A stretch of DNA of 64,000 bases from assembly GCF_000715075.1 (NCBI RefSeq), contig NC_134095.1, forward strand, positions 57,532,419-57,596,418. Reading direction: 5' to 3'. Source of the DNA: Nicotiana tabacum. Lineage: Eukaryota > Streptophyta > Magnoliopsida > Solanales > Solanaceae. The notes under the pieces were generated by a model. It had not been told where the DNA came from and made no database searches. It worked only from the letters and a program-made list of their open reading frames with translations. Both the position numbers and the translations under genes were made by a program. This document shows, one piece after another, positions 58,292-64,000 of the stretch (positions are counted from its first letter, which is position 1; every line of letters starts with the position of its first letter).

Positions 58292-59580
58292 ATGGTTGTT
58301 TCACCTAACTTTGAGGAAGGACAATGAACCTACAGACCCCCTAGATTCAATGGTCAGTATTACGGCTGGTGGAAGACTCGTATGCATGATTTTATAATGG
58401 CAAAAAACTCAGAGTTGTGGGACGTCATTTGTGATCGTCCACATGTTCCTATGAAGAAGCTTGGAGAAACTGGACCAATGGTGCCGAAAAATAGAAAAGA
58501 TTACAGTGATATTGACAGAAAAGCTGTAGAAAAGAACTTTCGTACCAAAAAAATCTTGGTATGTGGTATAGGACCTAATGAGTACAATAGAATCTCAGCA
58601 TGTGATTCTGCCAAGGAAATATGGGAATCATTGCAAACGGCACATGGAGGAACTACTCATGTTAAACAGTCCAAGATTGACATGCTCACAACCGAGTGTG
58701 AGCTCTTTAGGATGAAGGATGATGACTCTATACAAGATATGCACACTAGATTCACATATATCATAAATGAGCTTCATTCACTTGGAGAAGTTATTCCTAG
58801 AAACAAGCTTGTAAGGAATGTTCTCAGTGTTCTACCTGGCTCTTGGGGGAGTAAGGTGAATTCTATCACTGAAGCTAAAGATTTACAAACTCTAACCATG
58901 GATGAGCTGATTGGAAATCTGAAGACATACGAGATGAAAAGAAAGAAAGACACTAAAAGAAGAGATCCGAAGAAGGAGAAGAACATGGTGCTCAAGTTGA
59001 AAACAATGACTCAAGTGAAGAAGATAGTGATATGGCCTATCTCACTAAAAGATTTCAAAAGATGGTTCGAAGAAATGGTGGTATACCTAAGAGAGGTAGT
59101 ACAAGCTAACAAAGAAACTATGATCTCTGTCACAAGTGCAGAAAGCCAGGGCATTTCATCAAAGACTGTCCACTTCTGAAACAGGAGCATTACAAACAAA
59201 ACTCTAACAAAGCAGCGAAAAGGAACTCGGTTCCTAACAAATGATTCACCCGAAAAAGTGCAGCTGACAATGTTGTGAAGCAAGCTCTTGCTGCTTGGGG
59301 AGACTCCTCCAGTGAATCAAAAAGGGAACCAAATGAGGAAAACAACTCCATGATGGCAGTGGAAACTGAAGCAAAGGAATACGACTCATTGTTTGCATTG
59401 ATGGCTCAGTTTGATAACGATGAAGAGGATGAAAATGATGAGGTAAATTTCAGGGATGTTCAGAGAAATTTGAAGTCCTATTCTTCTAAGAAATAGATAT
59501 CTTTAGAAAATGTTTAATTGATGCATAATATAGTCTTGATAATGATAAGGAGGCCCTGACCATAGAGCTAGGAGCTAGGC
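58292..59580 (+). pseudogene. Copia gag (UBN2-type) with CCHC knuckle, broken
   Basis: ATG at 58292; MVVSPNFEEGQ then TGA (58325), then YRPPRFNGQYYGWWKTRM. The long frame 58382-58985 includes SELWDVICDRPHVP, AKEIWESLQTAHGGT, KIDMLTTECELFRM and LSVLPGSWGSKVNSI, the copia gag core. Near 58990 the frame changes; the downstream frame reads ENNDSSEEDSDMAYLTKRF, TAA (59107), then an intact knuckle CHKCRKPGHFIKDC (59128-59169), TGA (59242) and an acidic tail. The end (59494 onward) has further stops and a frameshift. Capsid-like packaging role inferred from family. Confidence 0.87.
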
Positions 59581-59582
59581 CC

Positions 59583-60674
59583 TTGAAAGTTGTTCACATA
59601 TTGTACTTCCTCCTCTTGCTCATTGTATTGTCCATCTTGATCAAATCCACTATCATCTTGCTCATAATTTTCAACCTGGTTTTGCATTTGTTGACCGTTT
59701 TAACTTCTCTTGTTTACCATCATACTAATTTCTTCCATTGCATTTACTTTCTTTGGACCTTGCACTTGTTGAAGTTGAGCTTTAGCTAGTTGATTCATTG
59801 TTGTGGTCAACTCGGCAATTGTTTGCCCATGATCATGTAATACTTTATGCTAGTGAATCATATTTGGATTGCCTTGAGGAACGTTTGCTCTACTTTGCCA
59901 TGTCGTTGATGTATCCGCCATCTCATCAAGAATCTCACAAGATTTTGCACATGAAATTGTCATGAAATTTCCACTAACAAGTTGGTTGACCACACATTGA
60001 TTGGTATTATTGATCCCCCTATAAACATTTTCTTGAATCATAACCTCCGTCATGTCATTGTTCGGGCACTCTTTGACCATAGTACGGTACTTTTACCATA
60101 TCTCATGGAAAGGCTCATTGGGTTCTTGTTTGAGAGCTAGAATCTCATCCCTAAGAGTTGCCATATGCTCGGGAGAAAAGAACTTGGAAATGAATTTCTC
60201 AGCCAATTCATCCCATGTATGGATATAATGTTTTGGCAACCTCTCTAACCAATCCAAAGCCTTCTCCCGTAGAGAGAGAGGGAATAGCCTCAACCGCAAA
60301 GCATCCTCGGAGACTTTGGTTTGTTTACTCCCCCAGCAAGTGTCAAAAAATCCTTTTAAGTGCTTGTATGTATTTTGACTCGGAGCCCCAATGAAGAATC
60401 CACGTTGTTCTAATAGTGTAAGCAATACATTTGTGATTTGAAAGTTTTCCACCCTAATACAAGGAGGGACTATGGCACTTGCGTATACTTCATTCGACAA
60501 CACCCGTTGTGCCACCGCTCTTGGAGGAGGTGGGGGAGGAACGGGAATATTGTCTTGAGACGGGCGGCCTTGTCTATTTCCTTGAGGTTCAAGAAGAACC
60601 TCATCAACTTGGTCATCATCCCCGTCATCCCCCAATGGTACATTTCCAAGAGGATCATTGTTGTTGAGAGCCAT
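59583..60674 (-). pseudogene. Athila-like gag, three nonsense codons, frame intact
   Basis: Starts MALNNNDPLGNVPLG, with an acidic and then Pro-rich stretch (VPPPPPPRAV). The gag core reads GAPSQNTYKHLKGFFDTCWG, EDALRLRLFPLSLREKALDW, WDELAEKFISKFF and LKQEPNEPFHEIW, typical of Athila-type capsid. A TAA (60093-60095) is followed in the same frame by KYRTMVKECPNNDM and EILDEMADTSTTWQSRANV, a TAG after NPNMIH, AELTTTMNQLAKAQLQQV, another TAA, then an acidic Gln-rich tail to about 59583. About 360 codons in one frame with only nonsense damage. Confidence 0.85.
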
Positions 60675-60774
60675 TGTATCACCTACAATTATTTAACAAA
60701 AAGATTAGTAACTCGAAAGGAAAAGAAGACAAATCACACACAAAATCAAATATATAGCTAAATTCGTTTTCAAC

Positions 60775-60792
60775 TCTCTGATAACGACACCA
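60775..60792 (-). promoter_or_regulatory. Decayed Asp-tRNA-type primer-binding site
   Basis: Minus strand TGGTGTCGTTATCAGAGA, against the Athila consensus TGGCGCCGTTGCCGGGGA. All six differences are C to T or G to A. Confidence 0.65.
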
Positions 60793-60797
60793 AAAAT

Positions 60798-62327
60798 TGA
60801 CGTCACCCAAACTCACACCACTAATTGGGATTGTGAGATGGTCGATGCAATTATAAATACCCAACGTGAGTCGGGGTCGATTTCACAAGGAGCTTTATGG
60901 GGGATTAGGTATATACCTAGTCTAGTGTATGACGTGCCCAAGATTGCACTTCTACATATTCAGTTGTTTCTGTTCTACTTCTAGTTTGTATGCTAATGCT
61001 TGTAATTGAAAATCCAAGAGACAATGTTTTTGGTATTTTTGTTTTTTAGGTTATAAAAGATCTAGGGTTGTAACTTCCTCCTAGATGGTTACCTAAAAGA
61101 TTGAGAGCTTTAGTGTATATTTGGTTGATCGGGATACAATATAGCAATCACACGCGATTACTCACTCTATACCTCTCGGTAGTTTGAGTGATTTTGCCCA
61201 ACTTGGCTTTCTCAAGTTCAAATGGGTATTTCACGGAACAAGTTATAGATGTTCAAGTTGGGTCTTACTATCTCTAGGCTCGACCCTTTAATTGGGGCTA
61301 TCAATTTCTTGAGTTTACCCCAATTTCTTATTAGCCAAGTTTTCCTAGACTTAGTCTATTTTTCTCAAGTAGAGACTAAGTCAATTAGGCATAAATCAAT
61401 ATTTGCAACCATCAATTCTCAAAATCAAGCAAGAACTAGGCTAAATATCACATACTCAATCATAAATAAGCCCTAAATCAATCACCCATTAAGTACCCAT
61501 ACTAGGGTTGGGTCACAACCCTAGCTAAGGGTTTAACTACTCATAGAAATTGAAGAAATTAAAGAAGAAACTAAGATAAAACTTATAATAGATGATTAAG
61601 GGAAGAAAATCTAATGTTAAAATGTTAAACTATTACAAAGTTGCACCAAACTTAACCTAAAAATGACAAAAAGATCTATGTATACCCAGCAAATATTATC
61701 GGACAAAATTACCCCTGTGGAGGTTGTGCAGCCGCACAATCATGTGTGCGGTCCGCACATTGAGACTTGGCTTGATAGGTTGGACTTCTACGGCCGTACA
61801 ATTCTTATTACGGCAGCAATTCTTCAGCTTATGAGGACCGCACATTTCTGAGTACGGCCGCACTCTTGATTATGCAGCCGCACAATAATGGTGCGGTCCG
61901 TACTTCTTGACCTTGGGCTTTGACATGGGGGACTTCTGAGGACCGCACATTTCTGAGTGTGGTTGCGCTCTTGATTCTGCGGCCGCACAATAATGGTGTG
62001 GTCCGCACTTCTTCATGACCCTAAAATCTATCTCTCTAAACCTCATCTTCTGCGGCCGCATAATAATTGTGCAGTCTGCACTTTGCATGGGAATTCTGTC
62101 AGAGGCTGCCTCATGTTCTGCGACCGCACACAGTATTGTGTGGTCCGCATTTTACCCTTTTAGCCTTGTTTTGGTCCTTGTCCAAAATTACTCCTTCTTG
62201 ATTAATTTTCATCTTTTTGGCTCATATTCCAACACTCTTGCAATAAAGCACATTTCATTAGTTTTCGGGAATATCTTTAAGCAATTTTGAGCTAAAAAGA
62301 AAGTAAAATAATGCAAATAAGTAGTCA
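60798..62327 (-). mobile_element. 5' LTR of the Athila-like element
   Basis: 1530 bp; minus strand TGACTACTTATTTGC...GGTGACGTCA, with a 5-base spacer to the PBS. The block at 61717-62150 holds about six imperfect palindromic words built from gcggccgcacaat and gtgcggtccgcac. Confidence 0.7.
61717..62150. repeat. 'gcggccgcacaat / gtgcggtccgcac' palindromic word block
   Basis: About six half-diverged units, each a left arm (c)ggccgcacaa(t) and a right arm gtgcggtccgcac around 3-10 bp, spaced 60-120 bp apart. Short forward frames in it are compositional. Confidence 0.8.
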
Positions 62328-64000
62328 AAATCCTTACTTATTTGTGGTCACATAATCTTGTATCCATAAGGGCTCCTTTGAAACTCTTTTGGACTTCGTT
62401 ACTTCATTGTTTTCCAGCTCTACAATTGGTGGGAGAATGGCATCATCTGGACTTGAATTAGCAACTTCAGTCTTAGGCATGCCAACATTATTATCATCTG
62501 CAACTACTGGTAGGTCCTGCTCAACATGAGCATTTCCTCCTACAGCTTCTTCACTTCCTTCTGTGCCAGCTGTTGTATGTGCATCGCGACATCTTGGCTT
62601 AGCAGACTCCTCTGGGTTATCATCTCCAAGCTGTAAATCTGCATTATTGGAAGGATGTGTCACAAACACATCAGCTGTTGTGTGTTCTTCTACAATGTGA
62701 GTTTGACGGGCATCTTTGGAAAATGGAAATATATGTTCCTTGAATACTACATCTCTATAAATCAAGAATAGTTAATAGATGGATCCATTAGCCTATAGCC
62801 CTTCTGTGTTTCTGCATATCCCAGAAATATAACTACCCTCGCTCTTGGTGAGAATTTATCTTCTTTAATCACATTGGTAGGATAATAAAGCATCCAAATA
62901 CCTTGAGATGAACTAAGAAAGGTGGTTTGTTATGTAGAGCTTCATATAGAGTCATGCCATTTAACAGAACAGTGGGTAATCTATTTATCACATGGACTAT
63001 TGCTTTAACACATTCACCTCAGAATCTTATAGGGACACTAGTTTGAAACTTCATTGCTCTTGTTGTGTCTAGGATATGTCTGTGTTTCCTCTCCACTACT
63101 TCATTTTGAAACTTCATTGCTCTTGCTGTGTCTAGGATATGTGTGTGTTTCCTCTCCACTACTTCATTTTGAAACTTCATTGCTCTTGCTGTGTCTAGGA
63201 TATGTCTGTGTTTCCTCTCCACTACTTCATTTTGCTATGGAGTATATACACAGTTGCTTTGGTGAATTATCCCATAAGCATCAAATAACTCTGTCATGTG
63301 TTTATTAAAAAAATTCCCATTGTCTGTCCTAATCACTTTGACTCTAAACTGAAATTTGTATTTGCAACATATAAAGGAGCTTCTTTGGTATCACAACAAC
63401 ATCACTTTTCAATTGAAGTAAGTGTATCCAAGTATATCTTGTATTATCATCACCAGCAGTCAAAAAGAAATATTTCCTATAATGAGTTGGGTACTTGTAT
63501 GGTCCCCAAACATCCAAATGCAAGAGAGAGATAGGATTCTCACTTTTAGTTAAACTTCTAGGGAACACTAATCTACTTTGCTTGGCAAGAGGGCATACAT
63601 GACAGTCATTATTTATTTCTATATTTACAGCTTTATTATGAAAAAGATCTATATTCTTCGTAGTACTAAATGAAGCATGGCCTAGTCTTCTGTGCCAAAG
63701 TACTCAATCCTCCCCATTATTCTTTGTGGTTATGATTGATTCAAATTGTTTTATTCCTCTAATAAACTTGTCCAAATCTCCTTGAATCCTTTCTTCAATA
63801 TGTATAGACCACCCTTCTCTCTATTAATCCCTCTCACCTTGCCATTATAAAGGTCCTAGAACAAGCAGAAGCCAAGAAAGAAATTCACTGAGTATGACAA
63901 TTGTCTAGTTAACTTAGAAACTAACAGAAGGTTGAATCTGAACTCAGGCACAACAAGACATTATCTCATTCCACTTTAGCAAGAATAACTGCTTTTCCAA
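62328..64000 (-). pseudogene. Ty1/copia pol: pre-integrase, integrase and linker to RT
   Basis: Minus strand, entering from beyond 64000. Pre-integrase: FRFNLLSVSKLTRQLSYSV, then with frame changes the HHCC finger (GHASFSTTKNI ... DCHVCPLAK, about 63700-63590). Integrase: SLLHLDVWGPYKYPT with the first Asp, a frame change near 63345, VKVIRTDNGNFFNK with the second Asp, then NEVVERKHRHIL with the Glu, preceded by TAG in TP-QN. A 63-bp segment here is triplicated. Then VINRLPTVLLNGMTLYEALH, and the linker YRDVVFKEHIFPFS to SKRVSKEPLWIQDYVTT (62765-62334). RT is absent: the Athila-like LTR begins at 62327. Confidence 0.87.
63043..63231 (-). repeat. 63-bp in-frame triplication in copia integrase
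   Basis: Three head-to-tail units at 63043-63105, 63106-63168 and 63169-63231, differing at a few bases. Each encodes NEVVERKHRHILDTARAMKF plus Gln on the minus strand. Confidence 0.95.

Larger units (their letters stand above)
57319..59580 (+). mobile_element. SIRE/Maximus-like Ty1/copia element, LTR plus gag only
   Basis: LTR about 57319-58200 (both ends uncertain), PBS 58241-58252, gag 58292-59580, then an abrupt switch to Athila-like DNA on the other strand. The long gag with a C-terminal extension past the zinc knuckle (NFRDVQRNLKSYS, LTIELG) is what I associate with the SIRE/Maximus lineage. No pol and no 3' LTR. Confidence 0.72.
59580..62327 (-). mobile_element. Athila-like Ty3/gypsy element, 5' LTR plus gag
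   Basis: Minus strand: 5' LTR 62327-60798, PBS 60792-60775, leader, gag 60674-59583, then truncation against the copia gag. It inserted next to the Tyr-Val-Thr-Thr region of the copia pol at 62328. Athila assignment rests on the gag motifs, the Asp-tRNA-type PBS and a 1.5 kb LTR. Confidence 0.75.

Noticed and set aside
61663..62290. Regularly spaced palindromic words resembling a CRISPR array
   Set aside because: Words are diverged, spacing is irregular (60-120 bp), 'spacers' resemble each other, and the block lies inside a plant LTR.

Overview
This window is plant nuclear DNA that is almost wholly transposable elements. I see no intact host protein gene and no tRNA, rRNA or CRISPR array. 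The element families (Ty3/gypsy del/Tekay-like chromoviruses with 2.5-3.4 kb LTRs, a Tat/Ogre-like element, an Athila-like element, two Ty1/copia lineages), the A+T-rich composition and plant-type mitochondrial genes point to gene-poor heterochromatin of a large dicot genome. The LTR sequences look solanaceous, probably Nicotiana; that placement is recognition from memory, not a search.

Layout. 1-3015: minus-strand Tekay-like LTR cut by the window edge and inserted into the 5' LTR of element A. 3016-9862: element A (plus), with only a decayed gag and a 3.4 kb 3' LTR. 9863-11869: truncated minus-strand LTR. 11870-12072: 3' tail of a plus-strand LTR. 12073-13749: decayed copia sequence with repeats and an integrase trace. 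13750 to about 19790: 2.8 kb LTR plus a non-coding internal region. About 19790-44254: a Tat/Ogre-like element keeping gag, a shrunken pol, long repeat-rich non-coding DNA and a 3' LTR. Into it are nested a complete but dead Tekay-like element on the minus strand (20005-34584) and a Mutator-like non-autonomous DNA transposon with a perfect 9-bp target duplication (42111-43438). The minus-strand element itself holds a solo LTR with a perfect 5-bp target duplication (21650-24176, in its 3' LTR) and 1.2 kb of mitochondrial DNA with pieces of matR and nad7 (32177-33405, in its 5' LTR). 44255-44425: an RNase H-domain fragment. 44426-54786: element C, a full-length but dead Tekay-like element (plus). 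54796-55775: DNA I cannot assign. 55776 to about 57318: truncated LTR. About 57319-59580: copia LTR and gag (plus). 59580-62327: Athila-like gag and 5' LTR (minus). 62328-64000: copia pol (minus), running off the window.

Nothing here works as a functional pathway. The coding units are retroelement gag (capsid, nucleocapsid) and pol (protease, reverse transcriptase, RNase H, integrase, chromodomain), all broken by nonsense codons, frameshifts or deletions. Most nonsense codons look like CAG/CAA/CGA changed to TAG/TAA/TGA, the pattern expected from deamination of methylated cytosine.

I did not find a convincing new biological system. The best leads are a shared LTR layout (a GC-rich short-word block, then a splice-donor-like GAGGTAAG, then a hairpin whose arms co-vary between families), the mitochondrial insert with apparently unedited codons, a mini-Ogre with an in-frame pol deletion, and a 63-bp triplication inside a copia integrase.
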